Positions 35,385 to 47,950 are shown, counted from the stretch's first letter. The stretch is DNA of 64,000 bases from Ischnura elegans (GCF_921293095.1 NC_060259.1:28775812-28839811); one strand, 5' to 3'. Numbers and translations are program-made. The notes: a model not told the origin generated them from the letters alone.

Positions 35385-36556
35385 CTGCAGAAGATAAAAA
35401 CAACCTTACTTACCACTTATTTGAAATCAAACGTGATTAACAACTTATTTTAATTATTGGAGAAGGAACCTTTACAGTCAAAATTACTGTTTTTCAAGAA
35501 GAGCCTTTATCATTTAATATACATCGTGAGAAGTAAAATAAGACATTTACCATAGTTTTTAAACCACTCTATGCAAATGAAACTAAAAGCTGATGAGGCA
35601 TAGATGTATCAAATGATGAAAGATCAAATGATTTCAATTTTGAACTTAAAAAATACTGAGTCATTAAAATGACTAAAGCAAGGGTAGATCACCCCTTTCA
35701 TTCGAATTGGAATTGGTCATGGTATGGCTACGTGAAACACTAATAACTGAATTTTTACAAGAAAATATGATGGAATTTTTACCAAAATTACAATAAGTGA
35801 ATTTAAGCGATTCAATATCTATACAATCATTCCCTCCCGAAGTATTAAAATAGACTGCTAATAGATATGCGGGCTGCTCAAAAGCATTTAACCACATGAG
35901 GGGGTAGGCCTGTGGTGTTTCCAACCTCTCTTATAAATAATTTTTAAAAATTGACCTTATTTATTGAGTGGACTGTTACTGATCACAATTCACAGGTCTA
36001 CGAGGTCTGCAATAAATTCATATTTCAAAGATTTAGATTTTAAAGCCAAGATTAAGTGTTTTTCCATTAAATTTAATTTTTGTGTTATTAGTCTTAACTT
36101 TCACATTTTTTTTTTGTAAATTAGGGTGGAATCCTTCCGCGCTAATGGCATTTCATAACCATAACCGTATCTGCGAAGATTGAGAAAGCTGTAAAATAAC
36201 CCCGTGTATATCATCATGGATATTCGGTAGATGCAAAATGATACATCATTAAAAGGTTCGCGTCTCTCGCCTACAATTTTAAATGAAAATTCTGTCGAAA
36301 ATGATATTAGGACCCAACATTTTAAATGCTAACTCATTACTCTTACCACGTATCAGCCTAAACATACATTCAAAACACCCGCTAAAAAGAATGTAACACG
36401 AAACACTATTCGCTGTTATTTTACTTACAAAACATGTAAAATATCTTAGACGGCAAAAAGATCAATTATGTAAGCTAATTTCTGTAGCTTTTAGTCGACG
36501 TGTTACAATTCGAAGCAAGTAGAGGATCCGGCGAACATAACGGGAAGAACACTTAC

Positions 36557-36617
36557 CGTTGATTAGACGCTCTGACGCCTTCGTGAATCTCTGTCAGCTC
36601 GCACAGTCCCACTGCCT
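36557..36617 (-). other. Lipocalin non-coding exon 1
   Basis: A strong AACG|gtaagt donor on the minus strand (exon ends at 36557) precedes an intron of 1172 bp that ends at the acceptor before the start-codon exon. The 5' limit is set by a presumed transcription start near 36617. This is inferred from the splice signal and position only. Confidence 0.45.
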
Positions 36618-36645
36618 GAGAGTTTGACTCTGGCTCTGTTTAAAT
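36614..36645 (-). promoter_or_regulatory. Possible lipocalin core promoter
   Basis: On the minus strand ATTTAAA (36645-36639) lies about 28 bases before a TCAGGC that could act as initiator (A near 36617). The spacing fits a TATA/Inr promoter. The surrounding 36540-36790 is more GC-rich than the rest of the area. Confidence 0.35.
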
Positions 36646-36649
36646 GGTC

Positions 36650-37965
36650 TAAATCCTTGGGGTGGGCAGGTCGACTCACCAACCGAATCCACAGCCGCTT
36701 GCTGCGTCACGGCCTCCGTCTACCGCGCTGAGCGGAAAATGACTCATTTCCTCGACCTCCTCCTCCGCGACCGTAGTGGTTCTTGTTCACTGGATAATAG
36801 CCGAGTAGGTCACTGAAGGTCATTGTTATAGATTTATGCGTTTACGACCATTTAATGGTTAATTACGAGAGGAGTGATTAGGTCGGTCCTCATGAATTCT
36901 GGATCAAATTAAAGTCAGTAAGTAAATGTTTGGTTGTCCTTCTGCAAATAATAATTTTGAAGTCAGTATGGTTCCACAAATGACAAATACTTGGACCAAA
37001 ACAAACATCTAAGGAGTACGTATTTTCAGAATTATCACTCTCAGATTATAGCTTGAATAGCATCGTTGTCATGATTGTGATGGCCTTGAACGCAAGTTGC
37101 TTGGCCGTTTGAACTCTTCATGGAATCGTGTGACGTCAGATAGCTGGAATTCCCGTGATTGGCTTCTGTAGCATCCAAGGATTTCCGGGAGAGAATCAAG
37201 TAGAGAGAGGAAAGTCTTGCCCAAGACGTCTTCCACCAATGCGTCTGACTGACGCGCACTATCTCAGAATAACTGGAAGTGATTTGTTGCCACTTTAAAT
37301 CCGACACAATTGTATTAAGAAGCTAAATGGGATTACCAAGCCCTATCGCCGCTGTATGCTCCAAATCGCTCAATGCTGAAACTTTTCTTTCTTTCTTACT
37401 GGAATTATATTTTGCCTCTGTGAACTCAATGCAATTTTCTTAAGACGGTAAATTAGATCACCAAGTTCAATCTCCGTCGCATTCTCCTTATAATTCTCAT
37501 CGCTAAAACATTTCTCGTTGAAGATGGCTGTAATTCAAAATATCGGTGCGCCCTGGGCGGGATAGTTAATGGCGCCAATTGCGTGTCATCGAAATTTGGA
37601 GAAAAGGGTGCGCTAATGAAACAATATTTTGGGAGTTGCAAAAATAACATCATTGTACATAATTTTCGATCGATTGTGAATTACTTTATGACAGGATTTA
37701 GAAAGGGAAGGGTGAGACATTAGTTTTTGGGGTTGGATTAATCGTCGGGTTAGTGGGGTGCACTGGCGAATTAAGGGATGGAGTGGTTAGTCTTCCGTTA
37801 TTTATGGAAAAAAATAAATGATGGTCATTTTTAAGGTGGCTCTCCAATTTTAGTTTTTGTTTCGCCAACTTAACAAACAATGTTTAAAAATAGTTGATGA
37901 AAATCTAAGAGCACTCGTTTATGCAAATGAAAGCTCAGATTTACTATCGCTGATTGTGAGAGATA
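36650..37965. other. Upstream of the lipocalin; no gene seen
   Basis: A GC-richer patch to about 36790 may be regulatory. Beyond that are only chance frames such as 37041-37307 on the minus strand, with no motif. Confidence 0.4.
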
Positions 37966-38278
37966 TTGCACACCAGGGGCGCAGCTAGGAATTAAGGCTA
38001 GGGGGGTTTCAGGCACAACTAATACTTGGGGCTCTGAGGGTGTGGTATACCCGCTAGGGTAAGCGGGAGGTGCGGGGCCCTCCCCAGAAAAAGTTTCAGA
38101 TGAATGGTTCAAAATGGTGAGTTTTACGGCCTTCTGAGGGATATTTTATTCATCCTCTCACTATTCCTTAAGCAATATTAATCCAATTAAGTAAAATAGA
38201 TTTAACTTTAAAATTTCTCTGTGCTCTGGGGAGGTTTTATCCCCAAAACCCCCCCCTCGCTTCGCCACTGTTGCACAC
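37966..38278 (+). mobile_element. hAT-type MITE family A, copy 1, exact 8-bp duplication
   Basis: The element is 37974-38270, starting CAGGGGCGCAGCTAGGAATT and ending CCTCGCTTCGCCACTG. TTGCACAC flanks it at 37966-37973 and 38271-38278. An 8-bp duplication with CAG...CTG ends is the hAT signature. It is non-coding, about 297 bp. Confidence 0.85.
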
Positions 38279-39147
38279 CACCAAGGCTCTACCGTAAGTG
38301 AAGGAAGGTACCCCCAAAAAACGACAATAATACGCCCTTGATAGGGTGAGCGATTGAGCCGGGGCTCAAGTAACTAGTGATGTCCCACTGTGCGAAAGAA
38401 TTACGGTAGAATTCATGGAGGGCTGTAGAGCGAGAATGTTCCAGAGCGGATGTTATCTTTTTCGTGGAAACGGACGAGGTGTGAGCCGGACGGTCAGAAC
38501 AGCGGATTTCCATGCCCACCCCACCGCAAATCAGCCTCCGATGAAGCGTTCCGTGCTGGAAATAAGAAGGTATTCATAAAACTTTAAAGAAGTGAATAAT
38601 CTGTTAAAGCTTGTCCATAACATTTCACTCTTCCGAATCGTCTCTACACCAAGGCTAGCAAAACAATCTGCGGGGGAGGGGGGTCATTGCAGGAGGATGT
38701 ACTCTGCATGTGGGCCTATGTTTTGCTTATTTCTTATATTTTGTCTCTGATTGTCGCATTCATTAGTTTATAATATTCTCTGAGGATAAGAATTGATTTC
38801 CGAAAAAAGCATTTCGATTCAACGTCTAGGGGTCGCTGAATAGGTCCAAGTACAATAACAATAAATTTTCTTAATAAAAAAAATATTATTTCAGGGGCGT
38901 TACGTATACATTCACATTCACGGGGGGAAATTTTTCTTCGATTTTGGCAGAAATATTACCATGCAGGATTTTCTAGTCGGCCTCTATAGATGTTTTCACC
39001 CACCGCGCAGTTGAATGGGAGTACAGAAGTTATCATTTTCGTTGTTGATGGGGATATCGATCCGAATTTCACGGATAAATATGCTCTAAATGTGACTTTA
39101 AACCGAAAGTCAAGTTCGCGATGATATGATCCATCAAATGCAAAACT

Positions 39148-39461
39148 CTTCCATATAGTGGCGGAGCGAGGGGGGGTTTTGGGGGATAAAACCATCCCCA
39201 GAACTAAGAAATTTTTTATGTTTAATTCATTTCATTTAACTGGATTAATATTACTTATATAAAAGTGTAAATATTAATAAAATATCCCTCAGAAGGCCGT
39301 AAAACTCACCATTTTCAACCATTTATCTGAAAATTTTTCGAGAGGAGGGCCCCCGCACCTCCTGCTTACCCTGGAGGGTATTCCACACCCTCAGACACCC
39401 CAGTGTTGCGCGCCTTTAACCCCTCCTACCCTTAATTCCTAGCTGCGCTCCTGCTTCGATA
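39148..39461 (-). mobile_element. hAT-type MITE family A, copy 2, inverted
   Basis: The element is 39156-39453 and is the reverse complement of copy 1 along its whole length; for example, both contain 'cccacaccctcaga/tctgagggtgtgg' and 'ctcagaaggccgtaaaactc'. The flanks CTTCCATA (39148-39155) and CTTCGATA (39454-39461) match at 7 of 8 bases. Confidence 0.8.
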
Positions 39462-39610
39462 TTATTCCTCCAAATAAATATTATGGTGTTATTGGATCAT
39501 CCAGCCCTTAGCGTAGCGTTGCTATCATTTTTGATTAACCAATAAAAATGCACCCAAAGTGGCAATAAAAATCTAGCTTCAACGGAACGGTCTGTTTATT
39601 TAGTCAACTT

Positions 39611-39767
39611 GGTGGGTAAACTTTTCTCGGGATTCCCACCGGGTTAATGTTTTTATAACGGCCAACGTCTCGGCACTCATCATCAGGGCTGAATATTGAT
39701 TTATTTAAAACGTTGGCCGTTATAAAAACATTTACCCGGTGGGAATCCCGAGAAAAGTTTATCCACA
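39611..39767. repeat. Long hairpin (57-bp arms, 41-base loop) with Penelope-like core
   Basis: Arms 39611-39668 and 39710-39766 are inverted repeats with about two or three mismatches. On the minus strand the loop side reads CCTGATGATGAGTGCCGAGACGTTGG, a hammerhead-like core as in Penelope-like terminal repeats. The outer arm matches the smaller foldback at 9306-9395. Confidence 0.75.
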
Positions 39768-39769
39768 TT

Positions 39770-42700
39770 ATTCGCTGGGGAAGCATAAAATCATATTTCA
39801 CTAGTCACCTTGGTGTTTGCAGTCAGAAAACCATTTTTTGGGGATAAATAGAGTGCAGCCGCGAACTTCGCTCAGTGAGCCGCGCTGCACGGTGGACGAG
39901 GGGCTTCGATACTGATGCTCACTCACTCACTCAGTGATTCAACCCGAAGGTTTGTTTTGTTAGGCGAGGGTCGAGCTCACCTTGGACTAGACCATAGGCG
40001 TGTGAACTTCACACAGTTAGGGTAGGGGGGCCAGTTCCTTTCCCTGGGCCACCTCTCACTTCGAAAAATTTTTCGGGATGGACCAAATAGGCTACCACAC
40101 TCCCCGGATGATTCATAGGCCCTAAATTGATCTTCCTTTCCAAGCAGTTTAAAGGAGGAGGTGTTAGAAAAACCTATACTGCGGCTGATAGTGATGATAG
40201 TAAGTGTCTGTGAGTACATCAGTGACCACACTAGTTCAGTTTGAGAGCGTGGTATGAGGTGCACAGTGATAGTGTAGCGATAACAACCTCCACTCCAGAA
40301 AGGTTCGTAATCGGTCCTATTTATCAACTTTATTTTTGTAAATTGGAAACAGGAGGAAGTAACATTTTTTCAAATTTTTATTTTAGTTAGCGTGTATTTT
40401 TCCCATGCTAATATCTTATTCATGATAAATTGAGACCGTTTAAGAACGAAATTTAAGTGTAAAAAACAGGAAAATGTGCCGTACGGTATTAAATGAATCT
40501 TGATTCACAAAAATGACTAATCAAGAATATTATCAAAGGTTTAGAATTTAAAATGCATGTGACATTACATGCCAAAGTCTACCATTGCGGAGGTAATGCT
40601 AGAAAAATACAGCCGGACTCTACACCTTAGACCTTAACCATGCACATAATTACATCAAGTATTTGCTGCAAAGTCTATCACCTTACATGATTGATATTTC
40701 TATTTCATGAAATTATTGATAAGATGCTTGACATTCATTAAGCTTAATTTGCCCGCACAATAGACATTCATTGGCCAAATCTTGCAAACTTGGCAACTTC
40801 CATAGTGAATATTCAAATGCAAATTTAATTTTTAGTGCTAGTTTCCGACTAAAATATTTAATGTCACTGAATATGCATATATTACGATAATATTTGCGTA
40901 TATATAAGACGCTGAAGTACAATTTATGAATTACGTGCTAAAACTAGTACAAAATCATAAGAAGTAGTGCATGCAGTAGGGTCAAGGTTTGAGGGCCTCC
41001 TTTAAGGACATTTTTTTGTAGTTATTTTTCTCAAACTTACGATGAAAAATTGTCAAAATATTTTAATTACAATATTGTAATAATATTGCTAACAGCGTAA
41101 GTGTCTGCTGATTGTGCAGGCATAAGCCGTACTGAGATTATCTAGGTTTTGTGGATACAGCTGTCATATCCTCATTCAGATTACCACCTCATCGTCGAGC
41201 AGTGCATCTTTAACATAATAATGTGCGATTCCGATATAGACCTTTTTCTACATTGGCGAGTCACGAATACGTACACTGCTTTGAAATCCCACCAGAACAA
41301 TGTGTATTGGAAAAGGATGAGAGTTTTTTAAGAATAACGAGATTTTATGCTTTTGGGCGTCGTACGACGGAGTAGGCCGGCTTGGAGCGCTAGCTAAACC
41401 CCCACAAAATGCACTTAATGATTTAAGTGAACATTCCAAGCGCATCCGGAGGGAGTGCCAATGTACTTAATGCACCATAAACGTAAAGTCAGTGTAAACG
41501 TCGTCAGTGTAAACTGTCTGCAGTGTAAACGACGTCATCAAAAGGGGGTCTTTTGAATTGGGGGAATGTTGTAGGTGTTTCATTTGAAGACCGTATCTTC
41601 CTAGCATTTCGGAGGATTTGAGCCTACGGACCATATGGCATTCAGTTTTAATATCATTTTTTTAATGTTTCGATTTCAAATTCGCAATCGGCAACCTCGG
41701 AAAAATAAATTTAATATAAAGTTGTTTATACCGGTTTCCATGTCTACCTGTCAGTTCTCTTGGACCTCTGTGAGCTGGATGATTGTGGGTCGCAGTCGCG
41801 GTCAGCTGATAGGTCCTGCCTGCCTCATTACCCCTCTATAGCTAGTGTCGAGGTTGCACTTTAATTTAGGTAGCACTTGCATATTGTGATTCATCGCCAT
41901 GATTCACTATGTGTCATCTGTGACTCACTATGTCAGAAGAACAACATCGATTTCTCCATCAGAATTATCTCATCCAAATGGGTCATCCACGCCAATTCGT
42001 CAAGAAAATCGGCAAAAATGACCCTTATGATACCTGATTTTGACCAAATTTAGCGAATCGCTTTTACTTCATTGAAGAATTTAAACTCAAAAGCTGGTTT
42101 GTGATATAAACCACAGTTTTCAAGATCGTATAATGATTCAACATTGCTGGCTCAACTTTGCGGAATTTTGTCGTGATATTAAAAATAATAACAGCTAAGT
42201 AATTTTCCACACAACACTTATTCAACTAAATAGGTTTCAACACTACATTTTTCATACTTAAGGGTGCAAGTACAAAGGTTTTGGAAGTGGGTGTCACATT
42301 TAAAGAAGTTCACGGAGATGGTGGCTAAATGAAATAAGGTCAATTCAAAACGATTTTAACGACGACGATTTTTGAACATCGTTGGTAAGGGCTCATTTTT
42401 GATAATTTTTCACATGGTATACATGTTGAAAAAATTAATGGACGATGTTTCCTTAATTGATGAGAAAATAAATTTTCAGCGACGGCGAGAGACAATGCCC
42501 GAACACAGCGGCATATGCATCGCGCACCGACCGAGTAGTACTAGGGACCACTACATCTTAAATTGACAGTCCCATTTTATCTTCTCACAGATTGCACGAA
42601 TGATTGCACCAATTATTGAAGTCATAGAAGCTCGTACCATCAGCCGTTTGTTTTTCGGTGAAGTGACCTCCGCTGAAGAGAACGAACTTGCAGCGTCCAT

Positions 42701-43500
42701 CCGGCCTTAGATGACAAAAGAAAGCCACATCTCATTTTTTATCCAACGTAGCAACAGTCTTTGCTCATCTTATCTTACTCACATATCGCATGTATTTTTT
42801 ACGTCCCACAGGAGCTCCTCCGCCATTCTAATTACAACAATTGTGTCTTCCAGCAGTTTAAAATCCTCATTCATTTTTCCCTAGATCTTACGGAAAGCTC
42901 CAAGAAAATCAAAGCGCCTATTGTGAGAAACTATAAGCAAAATATTGTTTTCCGTTTCCACTGAATATCGACTTAGTTAACACGTTTGGTGCAAAATCTG
43001 CGATTTAAAAACAAATTATAAATTAGTTTACGTACAATACAAAATATTGATCCTGAAAATTCTCGGAGAAATGGCCCATGTGTAAACTTGGATATCAGAT
43101 TTTCAGCTGAAATATATTTTAGTTTACGAAAGAATTGTGCATTCAAGTTTTCGTACACGAAAAATTACCGCAGCTCTTATTAAGACTCTTATGCCTAAGT
43201 TTTGTAATTTTACGTTCATAATAAAGTATAATATAATATAATGCAATACGCAATATAATAACTTTATGCACTTTTGGAAACTAATGAAATTTTCCATTGT
43301 CCATTGTTTTAAACGTAATTACTTGTCCGGCAGTGAAAATTACCTTGTATTACTCTGAATTTAGTTTTTGGCCTATCTTTATCGTCATAATTTTCCATGG
43401 CACATCTAAATCCAACAATTTTTTCTAATAGTGGGAAGCACATTTATACCAGTAGACAGAAAAGTTTCCAAGTTTTTGACATTGATTTTCTTTTTTCCAA
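39770..43500. other. No recognised gene or element
   Basis: This is an AT-rich region with chance open frames only (for example 39977-40327 on minus). One short exon-like segment at 42590-42709 is listed separately. Confidence 0.4.
42590..42709 (+). other. Exon-like 40-codon segment, unrecognised
   Basis: A pyrimidine-rich acceptor (tatcttctcacag) precedes 39 codons ending in TAG: IARMIAPIIEVIEARTISRL, then FFGEVTSAEENELAASIRP. The composition is protein-like and uses a balanced set of codons, unlike the surrounding AT-rich frames. I found no upstream partner exon and recognise no family. It may be chance. Confidence 0.2.
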
Positions 43501-43506
43501 ATTTAT

Positions 43507-43611
43507 TTGTTGAAATTAAGCCGCGATATACTGCATGACGCTTTGGTTAATGATGTGGACGCAAATGATGTCCAGGTCAGGTGCATGAGCCAACTTATAG
43601 TAACGTAGCCT
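43507..43611 (+). repeat. 105-bp direct repeat, outer copy
   Basis: It is nearly identical (about 3 mismatches in 105) to 43944-44048, which lies inside the neighbouring MITE. Both can be read as LKLS(R/P)DILHDALVNDVDA with a stop shortly after. Confidence 0.85.
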
Positions 43612-43671
43612 CACTCTTAAAGATTATGGGAAACAAATCCAATCAGGACTTTTAACTTCAGTAACTTAGGA

Positions 43672-44187
43672 TAATATATCAAGGGTGTACCCAGGATCAA
43701 AAATGGGGGGAAGCCATGATCGTTTAAGTTGTAACATTTTAGCAAGGAAAGGGTAAATGAAACCAAGATTTTACGAAAATTTTAACAGCATTTTATTATC
43801 TGCTTTTAAAATTATTAGCTTTAAAAATATATTATAGTTACATGTCTTATGCTAGTATTATTTTTCATGGTTTAAAAAATTTGATTCAAAACTTTCGTTT
43901 CAATCCGGTCCTGATTTTGCGTTGTTCTTCTGACAGAGTGAGATTGTTGAAATTAAGCCCCGATATACTGCATGACGCTTTGGTTAATGATGTGGACGCA
44001 TATGATGTCCAGGTCAGGTGCATGAGCCAACTTATAGTAAAGTAGCCTTAGCCTAGCCTAGAGACAGAGACAGACAGAGAGAAGAAAAACACAAGAATTT
44101 TGCGATTTTACTTCTAGGAGGGGGCAGCTGCCCCCTTCTCCCCCCCCCCCCCCCCCCCCCCCCGCTGGGTACGCCCATGCAATATAT
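43672..44187. mobile_element. hAT-type MITE containing the inner 105-bp repeat
   Basis: The element is 43680-44179. The ends are CAAGGGTGTACCCAGG and, reverse-complemented, CATGGGCGTACCCAGC. The flanks TAATATAT (43672-43679) and CAATATAT (44180-44187) match at 7 of 8 bases. It contains the inner copy of the 105-bp repeat at 43944-44048 and a C homopolymer of about 24 at 44140-44163. Related ends occur at about 32090-32110 and 48905-48933. Confidence 0.7.
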
Positions 44188-44189
44188 TT

Positions 44190-45446
44190 AAATTACACGG
44201 CATTAGCTAGTCCTACTCCGAAATGTTCTTCTCTTAAGTTCCCCCTTTATTTCTTCTGGCCTTTCCTCTACAGATAAGTGGGTCATCGCGTGAGTCGATA
44301 ACTTTCACCTCAGACTCCAATTTGCATTTGTCTTGATTCAGAGAAATGCTTGCCCAAATACACATCATCTGTTACGCTAAATACACCCAAGCCGATCCCT
44401 CCCCATCGCTATGTATTCCCTCTCAATCTTCGCGATGCTGCATGACATAGCCTACGGTTAGCATGTTACATACTGAAATTTTCCACCCAGATGTGTGGTG
44501 ATCGTGGACCGTTCCTTGCGATATTGAAATAATATTTATTGAGAACTTCTTGCTAATATTTTTTATTCATGCGAGGATCGATAAGGAATAGAACAGTCAC
44601 CAGATACTAGTTGGTGTAGTTTGATATTAGTTGATCAACCTATATATGGGTATCGTAGGACTAGATCTAAACCTGTGACGGTTGACATTGCTCTTCATCA
44701 CTATGGCAAAATTAATGGCCTTGAGAATTTTTTTCAAATTATATACCTATTGCTGCTGTTTCAATAACACTTTTTAACTGTTTTACAACACAAAGTCCTT
44801 CTAGGAAATCCTTATCAAACCGTCACAGCTTCGAGCCTCTCTGCCTGTAAACCTCGCTGAAACTTCGGTTATGGCGAGATAATTCTTGCATTGTTTCATG
44901 ACAAAATCCTTGAGCTCTAACTGGAGAACAGATCATCGAGTAATACCCGGGATCCATTTATAACTTCTTTCCCTCCAGTTCTTTCCCGAAGTGCTTCAAC
45001 CGTAACCGATTTTTGCTCCATTAATTTTCTCTCACCCAAGGTCTATCAGCTGACCGAGAGGGCTGGGATATTCAGAAAGTAGCGGACTGAAATCGAAAAT
45101 AGCTGGCAAAAAATCTCAAAATAATTATTTTGAGCTAAGAAGTTGAAATATCGCCTAAATTTCCCAGGTAATTTTTGCATGATATTCCGTGTAATTATTT
45201 TCCTTTGCTTACACATTACCAATGCATTTGGGTCAACTTTGAATAAATTTCGCTTTAAACGCTAACTTTCGAGTTTCTGAGTACATTGCAATATTAAGCT
45301 CTCGCTGTACTTAAATTAATAATTATATCGAAGCAATAACATGCCATTTTATTTCATAGTTCTTTCCCTTTAAAATGATGGTTTTTCATAGAGTTATATG
45401 CATTATTAACCATTAAAAACTGTGAGGCGAAGTTAGTCAGCTTTTA
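44190..45446. other. No recognised gene or element
   Basis: I see only short chance frames and no motif or repeat copy. Confidence 0.4.
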
Positions 45447-45447
45447 A

Positions 45448-45681
45448 AGGTCTGGTTACACGGTACATCAACCAACAGATACGAGTTTCAGCCTAATTGC
45501 ATGAACGATTTTGGAAGGCCGGAACGGAACATGCACGGATGCATGAACTATAACAGGTTGTATTTTATGCTCATGCATTCGCGCAAGTTGGGTGGTTACA
45601 CAGTGTATTTTTGCGTTCATTCTCGCGTGTATACGTTTAGAGATTAACTTGTACGGGTTAACGTGCCGTATAAACAGGCCT
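45448..45681. mobile_element. MITE with imperfect inverted ends
   Basis: The left end is AGGTCTGGTTACACGGTACA. The right end, reverse-complemented, is AGGCCTGTTTATACGGCACG. Both continue into (CA/GT)TTAACC- or ATCAACC-like sequence. Inside is GGTGGTTACACAGTGTATTT, a second end-like block. About 234 bp, non-coding. Confidence 0.5.
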
Positions 45682-46483
45682 CAACATATTTGTCGAAAAT
45701 AAGTAGTTGGTGCCGCCTGGTTACAGTGCGGAGCTTATATCACGTCGCTCTATAAAGCTTATAGATTTTGAATTCGAAGGAAAATCTTGGGCGTATTTGC
45801 GACTCCGAATACCTATCTATTTTTCGACCGTCCGGCCGAGTTCTACTCCGCCCGCTTGCGACGGAAAGTACGGTGATGCGGTAAGTTTATAGCCACATCC
45901 GACGTAATATTTAGGTCTAAAGGGCCCTTGTTCACATTTTCCGGAAAGGAATGTAAAATTTTTTTGCTCCAGTTTTCTCGTATTTCCAATTTTCATATTT
46001 GAGGCATAGGCGAATGAAACGTACCTACACCTTTTCTATGCCTGATATGTACTCTGAATATTTCAAGATGATAACATGAGTTTCAAACGAGTGATTGACC
46101 GCAAAATATGACAAAATACCACCCGTCGATACGGAATGATGCGTTCTCTCTCTTCACAGAGCACGCATTCAAATGCCATTCTCTCCGCCTAGTAGGTTTC
46201 CTAAGCAGATAGAGCCTATCCCTCCGTGCCACGTGGTCATCCAACCGTCTACTACCACACGATACATGGGGAGGTGTGAACACTCCAAAGGCCGTGATGC
46301 ACCAAGGACCAACCTTCGGACCCCCTCTCCCTTTCCCGTAAACATTAAAACTTGTTGGAGGATTAGAAAATTCTTGTGTCCGTCACCCATGGTGAGGCAA
46401 GGTCACATTTAGGATTTGGAAGGCCACGCTGGAACTGCAGTGTGGGCCTCAGCAGGGGGATCCCGATGGAATGGATTAGCCCC

Positions 46484-46885
46484 CTATGTACAAGGTAGAG
46501 ATAAATTATGTCACGAAATTTTAATCCCGGGTAGATGGTGCCAGTTGGAGCCAAAATTACTAAAAATATTTAGATCGAAAACATTTTTAACCATATTTTA
46601 ATACAGAAACTTTGAGCCAATCGCTCCGATCGGCCGCGAGTTTTCCCTGTTACCGGAGACTCTGGATAGCTCATTACTTTGAACCTTTGAACGCTTTGCC
46701 TGCATTTGTCCAGGGCACCCAGCCACAGGTCAAACTTGCGGCCAATAGAATCGCTTTGCTAAAAAAATTTACTTTAGAAATGGTGCGTTTTCGACCTAAA
46801 CATCTTTGCTAATTTTGGTTCCTACTGTCATCATCTATCTAGGATTAAAATTTCTTGAGATAATTTTTCTCCACCCTGTATACGT
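46484..46885. mobile_element. MITE with about 150-bp terminal inverted repeats
   Basis: The left arm (46484-46636) and the right arm (46735-46885, inverted) align through TA(C/T)A(A/G)GGT, AAATTATGTCACGAAATTTT / AAATTATCTCAAGAAATTTT, TTTAATCC, GATGGTGCCAGT / GATGATGACAGT, CCAAAATTA, TCGAAAAC and GGCCGC. About 100 bp of unique loop lies between. Confidence 0.75.
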
Positions 46886-47273
46886 GATTTGATGCTTGTA
46901 CCCTTGATATTAAGGAAAAATCGTGCTTCGAGCATCGGTGTAGTTGCCGTGATGGTTGCTCTACTGGGAGCGATGTCCATTGCCGTGCAATTGGATTAAT
47001 TTTGCGACTTGTTAATAACACTCGCGCGTCATTTAAAGCTATATACGCAGCGAATCCCAAAAAATCTGAATTTATGATACTTCTGAAACCGAATTTAAGA
47101 GGCCTATTTAAAACTAAAATCAAATAAAATAAAAATAATAATTTTCATATTGAATATAAGAAAAATGTATTTTCGATGCGAAATTTAAATGGTCGTAATT
47201 ATAAATCATCATTCATGTCAATGATTTTAAAGGATGCAATGAGTGAAGGAGTGTAAGTAAACGGTTCTCAAAG

Positions 47274-47534
47274 TAAATTACCAGTGGCGTAGGCAGGAAT
47301 TTCGTTCAGGCAGGTCCGGAGAAATTTTTTTTAGGAACAGGGTTCTAAAATAGAGGATTTTAAACTAATTTTAACACTCTTCATAATCGACAATACCTCA
47401 TTTCTCAAAAAAATATTTCGTCAATATCATGATTTTTCAGTATTTTATTTTCTTTTATGGTGAAGCAAAGTAATTGTTTTTTATTACGTGGGAGGGTCCG
47501 GACCGCCTCCCCTCGCTACGCCATTGTCTGTTAC
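47274..47534 (+). mobile_element. hAT-type MITE family B, copy 1
   Basis: The element is 47282-47526, CAGTGGCGTAGGCAGGAATT to CTCGCTACGCCATTG. It aligns end to end with 54434-54687. The flanking 8-mers TAAATTAC and TCTGTTAC match at 5 of 8, so the duplication is weak. Confidence 0.7.
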
Positions 47535-47950
47535 AAAGGCAAGTTCTGTACAGGGTGAAAATGTGGAACGCTTACGTCTATGGTGAAGTGTACATGAAAG
47601 GTGTAATAAAAAACTCAAGATTACTTGACCCTAATTATTTTGCTGTTATAAAATAAGGAGGGCCGAATCATGATTCCCAGCCGAGGGCCCCCAATCACCT
47701 CAAACTGCCCATGCCCATCTGGTTCATAATTTTAAGTCCAGGCTGAAGGGCACTAACAACGCACTGCTTGCAGACATTTGGGATTACGACCCAAGTATCC
47801 CAAAAACATGTACACTACCTCAAAAGTTACTCTTCTGAGAGTCTTTCGTATGTCTATACCTTCTTCCAATCATAGGTTATCAATTAATAATTTTATTGTT
47901 TTCAATTTTTAAACATTGAAGCAAAATTATATAAAAAATAACAAAACATC

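Noticed and set aside
44140-44163. Poly-C run as a regulatory G-quadruplex-type feature
   Set aside because: It is the homopolymer typical of this MITE family's interior and is prone to assembly error; no functional context.
45707-45892. Frame ending in a good donor (gcg|gtaagt), possible first exon
   Set aside because: It has no ATG, an in-frame stop just upstream, no polypyrimidine acceptor, and it follows directly after a MITE end.
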